A stretch of DNA of 64,000 bases, taken from positions 1,674,001-1,738,000 of the forward strand of contig OZ282574.1 in NCBI GenBank assembly GCA_965641885.1. Direction: 5' to 3'. Source of the DNA: Pseudophaeobacter sp965641885 (GTDB lineage Bacteria; Pseudomonadota; Alphaproteobacteria; Rhodobacterales; Rhodobacteraceae). Positions 9,971-19,206 of this stretch are shown here, in pieces (position 1 is the first letter of the stretch; each line of letters begins with the position of its first letter). The position numbers were made by a program, and so were the translations under genes. The notes under the pieces were generated by a model, which saw only the letters and a list, made by a program, of their open reading frames with translations, was not told the origin of the DNA and did not search any database.

Positions 9971-10542
9971 GCTATATAAAGAGATGCATCCATCCGTGCT
10001 GTCATTATTGGCGCGGCAGAAAGAGCGAGAACGGGACTAGGCGCATTCCTTTGATCTCTGGCTGATGTCTTGACTGGTCATCAGCTACTAAGAGGAGGCT
10101 ATCTGAAGTGCGTCTCCGATGTATGACAATCGGCACAATCTCTGTTGGGCATACACTCAGCGTCTGCTTTGGGGACGCTGCGCTGCGGCGGCCGTGAATG
10201 TGATAAAGGGCAGCTATGGGCCGTTCTCGTTGATGAGACCGATCACGACATATGGGGTAGCGATCTAGCTTTCGCCGGACTAGGCGTGGACGTCGGCTCT
10301 GCGCAGGTAGCGGAATTTGCAAAGTCAGTTCGACCGGGTGTCTTGGCCGTCACGAACGGCCCATAAGAGACATTCACCACGCAGCCGCAATGCTGCGATC
10401 GCAGTCCGCATTCCGGCCGTTCGCTGCGGCTGCAAAATCAAGAAGTTGGCGAACTGGCGGTGTGCAGGGCAAAACCGTCGTTTACCGATCAAAGTCCAAA
10501 ACCCGCTTTGGGAAGTCACAACTCACGACTCCAACTGGCCAC
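9971..10542. other. Gene-less spacer
   Basis: No supported gene. It contains dispersed-repeat fragments (a gcggaatttgcaaagtcag core near 10310-10328) on the plus strand. Confidence 0.45.
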
Positions 10543-11139
10543 TCAATCACCGAGATCACTGAGACGGCGTTCAATTTGCACGGTTGGCGGGGAGCGGAGC
10601 GTTTGCAGAATGACGCAGCTGCGTTCTGCGGCGTCGATCAGCGCGTTCAGATGCGGCTCTGACAAACCACACTCCGTTTTCAGACTGACCTTCATATGCG
10701 CGTTTTGGAACCCTACAGGCACACTGTCACCTGTCATAAGCGCCCCTCGGACGTCAGCCCCGAGACTGACCTGCACTTCGAGGTGGCTCAGTCTTATCTC
10801 CTTGAGGTTGGCAATCATGCGGATCGCCGTATCAAGGCAACTTGCCAACGCAGCGGCAAGGAGTTCGCCGGGGCACGGAAAATCGCTTTCGCCTCCGACA
10901 GCTTTGTGGACGGATACGGGAATATCCAACGCTATGCCCTCACCGCAGACCACATGGCCATGAAGCGGGTGGTTTGCCGAAACCTGAGTATCATCCGTCC
11001 TTGCATGATCATATACCCACGCGGCGTCCGGCTCTTTTTCATAGCGCTTGCGCAATGGCGTCTGCCGGTCGAAAATATTGAGCGAATGCGCATCTTTGAA
11101 GGATTGGATGTGGTTGTGATGTTTGGGGTCCAATGTCAC
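10543..11139 (-). CDS. OsmC-family protein
   Basis: A 198-residue OsmC/Ohr-superfamily protein. The family landmarks are present: a Gly-Glu turn followed by the helix GELLAAALASCLDTAIRM with the first redox Cys, and the second Cys in DAAERSCVILQTL. OsmC and Ohr proteins reduce organic or acyl peroxides through this Cys pair; substrate and reductant are not predictable here. I place the start at a GTG one base after the stop codon of the upstream methyltransferase gene, with a G-rich site overlapping that stop, implying translational coupling. The longer frame upstream lies wholly within the methyltransferase gene. Genes and spacing indicate a two-gene operon. Confidence 0.85.
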   Translation of the reverse strand: MTLDPKHHNHIQSFKDAHSLNIFDRQTPLRKRYEKEPDAAWVYDHARTDDTQVSANHPLHGHVVCGEGIALDIPVSVHKAVGGESDFPCPGELLAAALASCLDTAIRMIANLKEIRLSHLEVQVSLGADVRGALMTGDSVPVGFQNAHMKVSLKTECGLSEPHLNALIDAAERSCVILQTLRSPPTVQIERRLSDLGD

Positions 11140-11140
11140 T

Positions 11141-11881
11141 TTACTGCCCCCGTCCAAGTCCGGGAATAAACGCAGGCACCTCACGCTTATACGCGCGATA
11201 GTCATCACCAATCTGCGCAATCAGGTCCTTTTCTTCGAGATGAAGCACAGCGATGACAATGTATCCTGTGGTCACCACTGCGAATAAAAGGTGTCCCACT
11301 GACATGGTTGGCGCGGCCCAGAAGGCAATTAGAAACCCGGTCATGATGGGATGACGCACCAATCTGTAGAGGCCGACTTTGATGAACCCCGGCTGTGCCG
11401 CGTCGCGCTCTTTCAGGTTCGCATAGATCTGCTTGAGGCCGAGCAAATCGAAGTGATCGATCATGAAAGTCGAAGTCAGAACGACCAGCCAGCCGACCCA
11501 GAACAGTGCGGTCAATGCCGTGCCGGCAACCGTATTGCTGACGCCCCATATTGGTGCCGGTAGCGGTTGCCAGAACACATAGATCAGGATCAGGGCAACG
11601 CATGTCATTAATATATAGGTGCTGCGTTCAGCCGATTTGGGAATGATTTTTGTCCAGATGCGTTTGAAACCGGGCCGCGCCATGATGCTGTGCTGAAGCG
11701 CAAAGGCGGAAAGCAGCGCCAGATTGATCATGAGTGAAGTTGCGACTGGCCCCTGCACGCCGGAATCGATGGACTTTGGCACCAAGATGTTGCCGACAAA
11801 TCCAATGGAATAGAGGAACGTCAGCAGAAAAATGACATAGGCAGCGACGCCATATATGAATGTAATTGAACGGCCCATCAC
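11141..11881 (-). CDS. mddA: MddA/NnrU-like integral-membrane methyltransferase
   Basis: The 246-residue protein has five or six hydrophobic helices. Recognised segments are FALQHSIMARPGFKRIWTKIIP, AERSTYILMTCVALILIYVFWQPLP and the catalytic YRLVRHPIMTGFLIAFWAAPTMS, followed by HLEEKDLIAQIGDDYRAYK, the SAM-binding C-terminus typical of isoprenylcysteine-methyltransferase relatives. This pattern is the one I associate with methanethiol S-methyltransferase (MddA), which makes dimethylsulfide from methanethiol, with NnrU-type proteins as the nearest alternative. It is cotranscribed with an OsmC gene and divergent from a HxlR regulator. A GGAG site precedes the start. The family is safe, the exact substrate less so. 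Confidence 0.7.
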   Translation of the reverse strand: MMGRSITFIYGVAAYVIFLLTFLYSIGFVGNILVPKSIDSGVQGPVATSLMINLALLSAFALQHSIMARPGFKRIWTKIIPKSAERSTYILMTCVALILIYVFWQPLPAPIWGVSNTVAGTALTALFWVGWLVVLTSTFMIDHFDLLGLKQIYANLKERDAAQPGFIKVGLYRLVRHPIMTGFLIAFWAAPTMSVGHLLFAVVTTGYIVIAVLHLEEKDLIAQIGDDYRAYKREVPAFIPGLGRGQ

Positions 11882-12028
11882 GATCTCCTTTCAGTGCGAA
11901 ACCACCCGTGAAATCGGGCTTACCCAATGATGAGAGCTTGGGCAGGTCGGAGATACTTCGCATTCTGTATCAAACCACTATATATTCCGTAGTAGCCAGG
12001 TAGCGGTTGACCACTGTACGCTCTGAAG

Positions 12029-12733
12029 ATGGATGACAAAACCAAGAACATATCCGGCAGCCTATGCCCGGCGATGGCATCCGCAGACATTTTGGGGGAC
12101 AAATGGACCCTGTTATTGCTCCGTGAGATGTTTTTAGGAACGACACGGTTCGGCCGATTTCAAAAGGCCATCCCGAGGATGTCACCTTCGATCCTGAGCA
12201 AGCGGCTCAAGACGCTGGAAGCCGCTGACATAGTCATCCGAAAGGCTGCACCATCCGGGCAGGCAGCCGAATACAAGCTCACGCGCTCTGGCCGGGAACT
12301 TGGGCCAATAGTCGAAAACATGGCCGTCTGGGGAATGCGTTGGCGCAAACGCAGCATCGCGGCGCAGGATTGCGATGTCGGCGGGTTCATGTGGGATTTC
12401 CACCGAACGCTGAATACCGCAGGCCTGCCCGACGGAGAAACCGTGATCCTCGTGCAAATTTCCGACCGTACCGATCTTAATTCATGGTGGGTAATTGCGA
12501 ATGACGATGAAGTTGACCTTTGCGTCGATGACCCTGGGCATGATGTTGATGCTTACCTGACGGCAACGCTCGCCAATCTGATTGCGCTTTGGTTGGGCGA
12601 TGTCGGCGTGCAGCAGGCGGTTGACGACAAATCTATCTATTTGGACGGATCCCGGCACCTGATAAACACAGCGCAGGACTGGATGGCGCAGTCCCCGTTG
12701 GTAGGTGTCCGGCCTGCTTCTTCTGCACGGTGA
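12029..12733 (+). CDS. HxlR-family transcriptional regulator with C-terminal SCP2-like domain
   Basis: The product is 234 residues. Residues 10-105 form a HxlR winged helix: CPAMASADILGDKWTLLLLREMFLG, then the recognition helix in MSPSILSKRLKTLEAADIVIR and the wing. The C-terminal half (VILVQISDRTDLNSWWVI, then VDAYLTATLANLIALWLGD) resembles the SCP2 sterol-carrier-like domain fused to some HxlR regulators, suggesting a hydrophobic ligand. It is divergent from the methyltransferase/OsmC operon across a 147-bp gap and is the obvious candidate to control it. The gap contains an imperfect A/T-rich dyad (ACTATATA and TAGT around 11980-11996). Confidence 0.9.
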   Translation: MDDKTKNISGSLCPAMASADILGDKWTLLLLREMFLGTTRFGRFQKAIPRMSPSILSKRLKTLEAADIVIRKAAPSGQAAEYKLTRSGRELGPIVENMAVWGMRWRKRSIAAQDCDVGGFMWDFHRTLNTAGLPDGETVILVQISDRTDLNSWWVIANDDEVDLCVDDPGHDVDAYLTATLANLIALWLGDVGVQQAVDDKSIYLDGSRHLINTAQDWMAQSPLVGVRPASSAR

Positions 12734-13078
12734 TCAGTCTTGCAGCGTCATAATTCTGAGCTTTGGGCTCGAAGCTGTCATCGGAGGCGAAGCAGCGCTC
12801 GCTTCGCTGAGCGGTTGAGCCAACTTCGAGGTCGGCCCACTGCCGCCATTCGTGCCAAACCCGTCGATCGGCAGCTTCCAGCCCAAACACGCCATTCGAT
12901 CCCAAGCTTCATGCACAATTTAGGTTGTGCAGGAGGGACGGTTTGCAGACCTTTGCTGGGGGATGAACTGAGGCCAGCTTTTTCCAAATTGCACCGTTTG
13001 GAGAGACGGGATTGCCAGAACTGAGCCTCCCCCTTTGAAGTGGTCCGCCCCTATAGTTAGGAAAGCGGAGGACCAGAG

Positions 13079-13357
13079 ATGGCCATTAAGAGACCCAAGC
13101 CGGAAGAGATTGTCGTGAAGTTACGGCAGGTTGAAGTTCTGATGGGACAAGGCATGCCCCGGATTGATGCGATCCGACAGATCAGCGTGACTGAACAAAC
13201 CTATTATCGTTGGAAAAAGAAGTATGGCGGAATGGGCACGGAACAACTCAAGGAACTCAAACGACTGCAGAAAGAGAACGAGCGCCTTCGTCGTGCGGTT
13301 TCTGACCTGACATTGGACAAGCTGATCCTAAAGGAGGCCGCATCGGGAAACTTTTGA
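13079..13357 (+). CDS. IS3-family transposase OrfA (copy 1)
   Basis: A 92-residue DNA-binding protein. It has an N-terminal helix-turn-helix (EEIVVKLRQVEVLMGQGM... AIRQISVTEQTYYRWKKKYGG) and a C-terminal leucine-zipper coiled coil (LKELKRLQKENERLRRAV) used for multimerisation. The GGAGGACC site is right upstream. Its stop overlaps the start of OrfB in the -1 frame; in this family a ribosomal frameshift yields the full OrfAB transposase, although the slippery site was not pinned down. Confidence 0.95.
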   Translation: MAIKRPKPEEIVVKLRQVEVLMGQGMPRIDAIRQISVTEQTYYRWKKKYGGMGTEQLKELKRLQKENERLRRAVSDLTLDKLILKEAASGNF

Positions 13358-14205
13358 GCCCCTCACGTCGACGGGCTTGCATCGATCATGTGCGTAGCCG
13401 GTTCAAGGTGTCTGAGCGACGGGTTTGCCGCGTTCTGGGCCAGCACCGACCCACACAACGCCGATTGCCACGTGGACGCGCTGATGAAGAACGCTTGGTC
13501 GCGGATATGATCGAGCTGACGCGCCAGTTTGGTCGATATGGCTACCGTCGAGTTGCTGCACTGTTGAGAGACGCAGGCTGGCAGGTGAATGACAAACGTG
13601 TGGAGCGCCTATGGCGACGTGAGGGGCTTAAAGTGCCGATGAAGCAACCAAAGAAGGGGCGGCTCTGGATGAATGATGGTTCATGCGTCCGGCTGCGCCC
13701 CGAGTATCGCAACCATGTTTGGTCATACGATTTTGTTCACCATCGAACCGATGATGGCAGAGCGTTCAGGACACTCAACATCTTGGATGAACACAGCCGA
13801 GAATGCCTTGCTATCCGGGTGAAACGAAAGCTGAACTCGACTGAGGTCATCGACGCTCTGACAGACCTATTTATCCTACGCGGTGTTCCAGCCTACATCA
13901 GGTCGGACAATGGCCCAGAGTTCATCGCAGAGGCCGTCAGGGACTGGATCAAAGCGGTCGGGGCCAACACGGCCTACATCGAGCCCGGATCACCCTGGGA
14001 AAACGGATACTGCGAAAGCTTCAACGGAAGAATGAGAGACGAATTGCTGAATGGGGAAATCTTCTACTCACTCCGGGAGGCACAAATTATCATTGAAAGA
14101 TGGAGGAACCACTACAACACCAAACGACCACATAGTGCTCTGGGCTACCGCCCACCTGCGCCAGAGGCCATCGTTCCGATGGACCAAAGGCCAATCATGC
14201 ACTAA
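13354..14205 (+). CDS. IS3-family transposase OrfB (copy 1)
   Basis: A 283-residue catalytic subunit with a HTH_21-like N-terminal region (RQFGRYGYRRVAALLRDAGW) and an integrase/RNase H core. The DDE residues are visible in VWSYDFVHHRTDDGR (first Asp), YIRSDNGPEFIAEAV (second Asp) and ENGYCESFNGRMRDELLNGE (Glu). The frame opens at a TTG overlapping OrfA's stop and is intact throughout, so this is the probable functional master copy among the three in the window. Confidence 0.95.
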   Translation: MSPSRRRACIDHVRSRFKVSERRVCRVLGQHRPTQRRLPRGRADEERLVADMIELTRQFGRYGYRRVAALLRDAGWQVNDKRVERLWRREGLKVPMKQPKKGRLWMNDGSCVRLRPEYRNHVWSYDFVHHRTDDGRAFRTLNILDEHSRECLAIRVKRKLNSTEVIDALTDLFILRGVPAYIRSDNGPEFIAEAVRDWIKAVGANTAYIEPGSPWENGYCESFNGRMRDELLNGEIFYSLREAQIIIERWRNHYNTKRPHSALGYRPPAPEAIVPMDQRPIMH

Positions 14206-14239
14206 CTTTCAATATGGACCACTCAAGTGGGGCTGCTCA

Positions 14240-14752
14240 GAACTAACAAAATGTCCCCGATGCCCCACCCCAAAGCCACCCTGCAGCACAGAGTGGTCTC
14301 TCACGCCTCGGATATCCCATGTCTGAATGAGTAGCTCTTACTTGGAGTGAACTGGCATGTTAAATCTTTGCCGTGAAACTGTTTTTATTGAATTGAGAGG
14401 GGCGTGTATCTTCCATCGACTGTCCACCCGATGAACATTCACAGGAGAGCGTAAGACGGAAGCCGCTGTGCGGCAGCCCAAATCTTTTAAATAGGAAAAT
14501 ACCCGTTTGGCTACAAAGGACTGTGCGTTTCAGCCAGGACACGCAGTAGGGGCAGGTCTCAATTAAGAGCCTCAAAATGCCGGAAGATAAAATCCATCAG
14601 ACTTTGCGTGCTCGAACAGCGTCCCGTCTCAGTGCAGTTAACCTTTGTGTTAACTCCTGCAGGTCTAAAACCGGGGACAACGTTCGCAAATTTTGACGTA
14701 CTAATTTTGTTTGACGAACACATAAACCTCCCGAGAGCAAGGACATCTCAAT
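14240..14752. other. Spacer and probable promoter region of the RTX gene
   Basis: No supported gene. Just upstream of the RTX gene, around 14637-14654, is a GTTAAC...GTTAAC palindromic pair (GTTAAC, 6-bp gap, GTTAAC), a possible regulator site. The AAGGA ribosome-binding site lies 9-10 nt before the RTX start. Confidence 0.4.
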
Positions 14753-17700
14753 ATGGTTACGCGCAGTTCTTCATCAGTTTCAGTACCAGTTGGCGCTGAA
14801 TTTCAGGTCAATACGTATACAACCAGTACTCAGTCTGCCGCCCAGGTATCGGCGCTCAACGGTGGCGGCTTTGTCGTGACATGGGCATCTGCTGGCCAAG
14901 ATGGGAGTAGTTACGGCGTTTATGGGCAGCTATATGCTGATGACGGGACCACTGATGGCGCTGAATTTGCCATCAATACAACGACATCCGGGAATCAAAT
15001 GGGCGCCAGCGTAGCTGCGCTGAGCGGTGGTGGGTTTATCGTTATATGGGAATCCGCAGACCAGGATGGGAGTGCGCTTGGGGTCTATGGGCAGCTCTAT
15101 GCCGCTGATGGCACAACAAACGGCGCTGAGTTTCTTATTAATACGACGACGTCCGGCAACCAAATGGACGCCAACGTAGCGGCGCTTAGCAACGGTGGCT
15201 TTATCGTCACGTGGGAATCTGCTGACCAGGATGGAAATGGCTATGGGATTTATGGTCAGATCCATGCCGCTGACGGCACGACTGTCGGCAATGAGTTCCT
15301 CGTAAATACACAAACAATTGATAATCAATTTGACCCCAGCACAGTTGGCCTTAGCGGTGGCGGCTTTGTTGTCACATGGAAAACCGCAGGTGCCCTCGAC
15401 GGCGATGGTCAAGCGGTTTATGGGCAACTTTATGCCTCTGATGGCACGACTGTCGGCAATGAGTTCCTCGTCAATACAGAGACATCTGGCAATCAAATGA
15501 CTCCCAACGTTGCCGCACTGAGCGGTGGTGGATTTGTGGTTGCGTGGGAATCCAACGGCCAGGATGGGGATGGACATGGAATCTATGGACAGATCTATGC
15601 CGCTGATGGCACAACTGTCGGCGCTGAATTTGCCATCAATACAACGACATCGGACAATCAAAGCGACCCGAACGTAGCTGCGCTCAGCAACGGCGGCTTT
15701 GTCGTAACGTGGGAATCTAACCTCCAAGATGGCGGGGGCTATGGAATTTATGGGCAGCACTATGCCTCTGATGGCACCGCAGCGGGTGATGAATTCCTTA
15801 TCAATACGACGACAGTCGGCAATCAAGAAAGGCCCAGCACAGTCGGTCTCAGCAGTGGCGGCTTTGTCGCGGCCTGGGATGCTGCGGGCCAAGACGGCGA
15901 TGGTACTGGGATCTACGCTCAGGTCTTTGATCTCAACACCGTCTCGACGGGCTCTGTCGCCATTGCCGGCACCGCTACCGAAGATGAGATCCTCACCGCA
16001 TCAAACACACTGGCCGACGAAGACGGTCTTGGCACTGTTTCCTACCAATGGCAGCGCGATGGCAGCGATATCACAGCCGCCACCGCCAGCACCTATACGC
16101 TGACACAGGACGATGTCGGCGCCGAGATCACCGTCACCGCCGCCTATACCGATGATGCGGGCACTGTGGAAAGCGTCAGCAGTGCAGGCACCGCTGCCGT
16201 GGTAAATGTAAACGATGACCCCACCGGCTCTGTCACCATTTCGGGCACCGCCGCCGAAGATCAGATCCTCACCGCATCAAACACACTGGCCGACGAAGAC
16301 GGTCTTGGCACTATTTCCTACCAATGGAAGCGCGATGGCAGCGATATCACAGCCGCCACCGCCAGCACCTATACGCTGACACAGGACGATGTGGGCGCTG
16401 AGATCACCGTCACCGCCGCCTATACCGATGATGCGGGCACTGTCGAAAGCGTCAGCAGTGCAGGCACCGCTGCCGTAGTAAATGTAAACGATGACCCCAC
16501 CGGCTCTGTCACCATTTCGGGCACCGCCGCCGAAGATGAGATCCTCACCGCATCAAACACACTGGCCGACGAAGACGGTCTTGGCACTATTTCCTACCAA
16601 TGGCAGCGCGATGGCAGCGATATCACAGCCGCCACCGCCAGCACCTATACGCTGACACAGGACGATGTGGGCGCTGAGATCACCGTCACCGCCGCCTATA
16701 CCGATGATGCGGGCACTGTCGAAAGCGTCAGCAGTGCAGGCACCGCTGCCGTGGTAAATGTAAACGATGACCCCACCGGCTCTGTCACCATTTCGGGCAC
16801 CGCCGCCGAAGATGAGATCCTCACCGCATCAAACACACTGGCCGACGAAGACGGTCTTGGCACTATTTCCTACCAATGGCAGCGCGATGGCAGCGATATC
16901 ACAGCCGCCACCGCCAGCACCTATACGCTGACACAGGACGATGTGGGCGCTGATATCACCGTCACCGCCGCCTATACCGATGATGCGGGCACTGTCGAAA
17001 GCGTCAGCAGTGCAGGCACCGCTGCCGTGGTAAATGTAAACGATGACCCCACCGGCTCTGTCACCATTTCGGGCACCGCCGCCGAAGATCAGATCCTCAC
17101 CGCATCAAACACACTGGCCGACGAAGACGGTCTTGGCACTATTTCCTACCAATGGCAGCGCGATGGCAGCGATGTCACGGGTGCCACCGCCAGCACCTAT
17201 ACGCTGACCCAGGACGATGTCGGCACCGAGTTCACCGTCACCGCTAGCTATATCGATGGCAAAGGTACGGTTGAGAACATCACAAGCGCCGTCACCAATG
17301 TCTTGGGAGGCGATACAGTTGGTGGTGCAGGAGACGACGCGCTTAATGGCGATAGTGGAGACGACGTGTTGAACGGCGGTCGTGGTGACGACGCATTGAA
17401 GGGCGGCCGAGGTGGCGACAAGCTTTATGGGGGCCGTGGTGACGACGCGCTGAACGGCGGCCGAGGTGGCGACAAGTTGAACGGGGGGCAGGGTGCCGAC
17501 AAACTGAACGGCGGCACAGGGAACGACATATTAGTGGGTGGTAAGGGCGAAGGTTCCGACACGTTGAGAGGTGGTGAGGGCGATGACAAGCTTTTTGGCG
17601 GCGGAGGCGATGACGAATTGCGTGGTGGCAAAGGCAATGACACGCTGGATGGCGGAAGCGGAGCAGATACCTTCTTCTTTAGCCGGGGCACTGGATTCGA

Positions 17701-17881
17701 CACTATCAACAACTTTGACTTAAACGCGGACACGATCAAAATTATTAAGGGTGCCAATGACTTCTCTGACCTGACCATCGCTCAGTCAGGCAGCGACGTT
17801 GAGATCACTTTTTCGAATGTGTCGATTACCCTCGACGGGTTTGATGTGGCAGACGTGACATCCGACTTGTTCATATTCTGA
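14753..17881 (+). CDS. Large RTX-type repeat protein, probable type I-secreted adhesin
   Basis: A 1042-residue, Ala/Thr/Asp/Gly-rich protein without a signal peptide. Three zones follow one another. Residues about 30-400 hold seven units of about 55 residues with the pattern GGGFVVTWES..QDG.GYGIYGQ.YA.DGT. Residues about 400-850 hold five Ig/cadherin-like units (SYQWQRDGSDITAATASTYT core) of 92 residues, near-identical at DNA level. Residues about 855-985 hold glycine-rich nonapeptides (GGxGDDxLxGG), which bind Ca2+ and form parallel beta-rolls outside the cell. The last part (FDTINNFDLNADTIKI) and hydrophobic DLFIF end resemble C-terminal type I secretion signals. No ABC/MFP exporter is next to it, so export relies on one elsewhere. 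Confidence 0.92.
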   Translation: MVTRSSSSVSVPVGAEFQVNTYTTSTQSAAQVSALNGGGFVVTWASAGQDGSSYGVYGQLYADDGTTDGAEFAINTTTSGNQMGASVAALSGGGFIVIWESADQDGSALGVYGQLYAADGTTNGAEFLINTTTSGNQMDANVAALSNGGFIVTWESADQDGNGYGIYGQIHAADGTTVGNEFLVNTQTIDNQFDPSTVGLSGGGFVVTWKTAGALDGDGQAVYGQLYASDGTTVGNEFLVNTETSGNQMTPNVAALSGGGFVVAWESNGQDGDGHGIYGQIYAADGTTVGAEFAINTTTSDNQSDPNVAALSNGGFVVTWESNLQDGGGYGIYGQHYASDGTAAGDEFLINTTTVGNQERPSTVGLSSGGFVAAWDAAGQDGDGTGIYAQVFDLNTVSTGSVAIAGTATEDEILTASNTLADEDGLGTVSYQWQRDGSDITAATASTYTLTQDDVGAEITVTAAYTDDAGTVESVSSAGTAAVVNVNDDPTGSVTISGTAAEDQILTASNTLADEDGLGTISYQWKRDGSDITAATASTYTLTQDDVGAEITVTAAYTDDAGTVESVSSAGTAAVVNVNDDPTGSVTISGTAAEDEILTASNTLADEDGLGTISYQWQRDGSDITAATASTYTLTQDDVGAEITVTAAYTDDAGTVESVSSAGTAAVVNVNDDPTGSVTISGTAAEDEILTASNTLADEDGLGTISYQWQRDGSDITAATASTYTLTQDDVGADITVTAAYTDDAGTVESVSSAGTAAVVNVNDDPTGSVTISGTAAEDQILTASNTLADEDGLGTISYQWQRDGSDVTGATASTYTLTQDDVGTEFTVTASYIDGKGTVENITSAVTNVLGGDTVGGAGDDALNGDSGDDVLNGGRGDDALKGGRGGDKLYGGRGDDALNGGRGGDKLNGGQGADKLNGGTGNDILVGGKGEGSDTLRGGEGDDKLFGGGGDDELRGGKGNDTLDGGSGADTFFFSRGTGFDTINNFDLNADTIKIIKGANDFSDLTIAQSGSDVEITFSNVSITLDGFDVADVTSDLFIF
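15939..17318 (+). repeat. 276-bp tandem repeats within the RTX gene
   Basis: Five consecutive units with exact 276-bp periodicity: the atgaccccaccggctctg block recurs at 16215, 16491, 16767 and 17043. The central three units differ by only a few bases, the first and last are more divergent at their outer edges. Such homogeneity indicates recent unit duplication or gene conversion and predicts copy-number variation between strains. Confidence 0.9.
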
Positions 17882-17888
17882 CATTAAT

Positions 17889-17927
17889 AGTGGTGGCCTC
17901 GATACAGGGTGTAACGAGGCCACCACT
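17889..17927 (+). terminator. Hairpin downstream of the RTX gene
   Basis: A perfect 13-bp stem (AGTGGTGGCCTCG with its complement) around a 13-nt loop begins 8 nt after the stop codon. There is no U-tract after it, so it may act as an RNA-stabilising 3' end as well as a terminator. Confidence 0.6.
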
Positions 17928-18141
17928 TGGGCGCAAAACCGATCTCTTTTGCAGCGCTTTGCTCCGTTGCAAATCAATTTGTAAAATTGGTAATTTTGAT
18001 TTCACACCTGCCCTTCTCTGCATTGGTCACGAAGGGCGGCAGTGGTCTGTTCATACCCTTCTATGGTGCTCGTGGGTCATGACTTTGCTAAGGTCGAAAT
18101 ATGCGCATAACGGCCCTTTGTTCTGTCCGCGGCGAAAGTCC
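17928..18141. other. Gene-less spacer left of the 206-bp repeat
   Basis: No supported gene. The spacer continues to 18481 beyond the 206-bp repeat; only degenerate repeat fragments are visible. Confidence 0.4.
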
Positions 18142-18347
18142 GCAATCCGCCGCTTGTGCCTGAGCCACGACCAATGCTGCATTAGGCACGAAGGTCGTGA
18201 GTGGGCTGGGAGCTGACCTCCAGACGTTTTGATAAATCTCGATGCTGGGTATCCGCCTCTGCCAAGCGCCGACGGGTACTTTGCGCAGATTGCGACCTCT
18301 GAGCAAAGTCAGCTCGATCGGGTGTAGTGGCGATCACGGACGGCCCA
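18142..18347. repeat. 206-bp perfect inverted repeat, left arm
   Basis: The stretch from gcaatccgccgcttgtgcct to gatcacggacggccca is, as far as I can compare by eye, identical to the reverse complement of 33179-33384. It is bounded on both sides by non-matching sequence. No transposase is in it, and the frames it holds are not convincing genes. Confidence 0.9.
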
Positions 18348-18481
18348 TACTCGCCGTTGGCCAGATGTCAAAGCGCTGCGTTGCAGCTTCCTCGAAGCAG
18401 CCGTTCGACACATTGTGCAGCATTTTTGTTGGCCAGAGGTCGGCTGAGCGGAAAAAGTAACGGTTCAAATTTGAAGGCTAG

Positions 18482-18943
18482 TCACTCGCTGACGACTGCT
18501 CGCCGCTTTTGAAACCCAGTCTTTGATTGCTTGAAGCCCGCCTTTTCATAAAAGGCCAACGTTTCGATTTCTTTCGACCCTGTCATCAGCATGACCTTGT
18601 AGCAATCGAAACCCCAAGCGTGTTCTGTCGCCGCATCCAGCACCAATTTTCCGTAACCTAGGGATCGGTGGTCTGCATGAGTAACTACATTCTCAACCAA
18701 GGCGTAAGGTGCTCCACCCCTAGTCAAATTTGGGATTACCACCAAAACGCAAGACGATACCAGTTCGTCGCCAATCTCACCCAAGAGAATTGTGCTGCCT
18801 TCATATTGTAAAAATCTGGAAAAGATATTCTCAGCCAAAACAGATGAAAACGGCACGTTGCTTGGTGTGAGGTGAAGGTACAGCTCAAGCAAGCTGTCAA
18901 GGTCCTCTGTTTTCGCTTCTCGGATCGTCATTGCGTTGCTCAT
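18482..18943 (-). CDS. GNAT-family N-acetyltransferase
   Basis: A 153-residue single-domain acetyltransferase. The acetyl-CoA pyrophosphate loop is the HRSLGYGKLVLDAA segment (the R-x-x-G-x-G motif read as HRSLGYG), preceded by strand beta4 VENVVTHADH and followed by ALAFYEKAGFKQ-like motif B (ETLAFYEKAGF). The acceptor substrate cannot be deduced. I start at the ATG giving MSNAMTIREAK, because the 36-residue extension of the longest frame is Arg/Pro-rich and outside the fold; an ATG four codons later is an alternative and neither has a good ribosome-binding site. It is downstream of, but not obviously coupled to, the histidine-kinase gene. Confidence 0.85.
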   Translation of the reverse strand: MSNAMTIREAKTEDLDSLLELYLHLTPSNVPFSSVLAENIFSRFLQYEGSTILLGEIGDELVSSCVLVVIPNLTRGGAPYALVENVVTHADHRSLGYGKLVLDAATEHAWGFDCYKVMLMTGSKEIETLAFYEKAGFKQSKTGFQKRRAVVSE

Positions 18944-19206
18944 GTAGGTGAAAATACGCGAATACGCTTTCCGGGACAACACTGTAGGTCTGGGCTCGAA
19001 CCGGACTTGCGGCAGTGCGGCGGGTGAATGTTCACCCAGGGCGCGTTTCACTGGCCTGGCAACCTACACTGGATGACGGCTGCCTGCCAGTTGTCCTGCA
19101 GCGCTGATCGCTGTGGTCAACGGCAGCTCCGGGCCGACAGGGCCTTCCAGACCGTGCAATCATCTGAAATTCTTTTGGTCATAACGGTCTCTGCCGAAAA
19201 ATAGGC

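Larger units (their letters stand above)
13022..14239. mobile_element. IS3-family element (IS407 type), copy 1, intact
   Basis: A 1218-bp element with terminal inverted repeats: TGAGCCTCCCCCTTTGAAGT at the left and TGAGCAGCCCCACTTGAGTG inward from the right. A 4-bp target duplication, GAAC, occupies 13018-13021 and 14240-14243, the size expected for the IS407 subgroup. Both ORFs are open. Two other copies in the same orientation lie at 53390-54607 and 61961-63312. Confidence 0.95.

Noticed and set aside
14930..15892. 320-codon frame on the minus strand within the RTX gene
   Set aside because: Its repeats mirror the plus-strand repeats. The plus frame has known RTX and Ig-like domains, a start site and a downstream hairpin; the minus frame is a shadow.
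18088..18306. 72-codon frame inside the 206-bp inverted repeat
   Set aside because: Identical in both arms simply because the DNA is identical; no ribosome-binding site and each frame continues differently outside the repeat.
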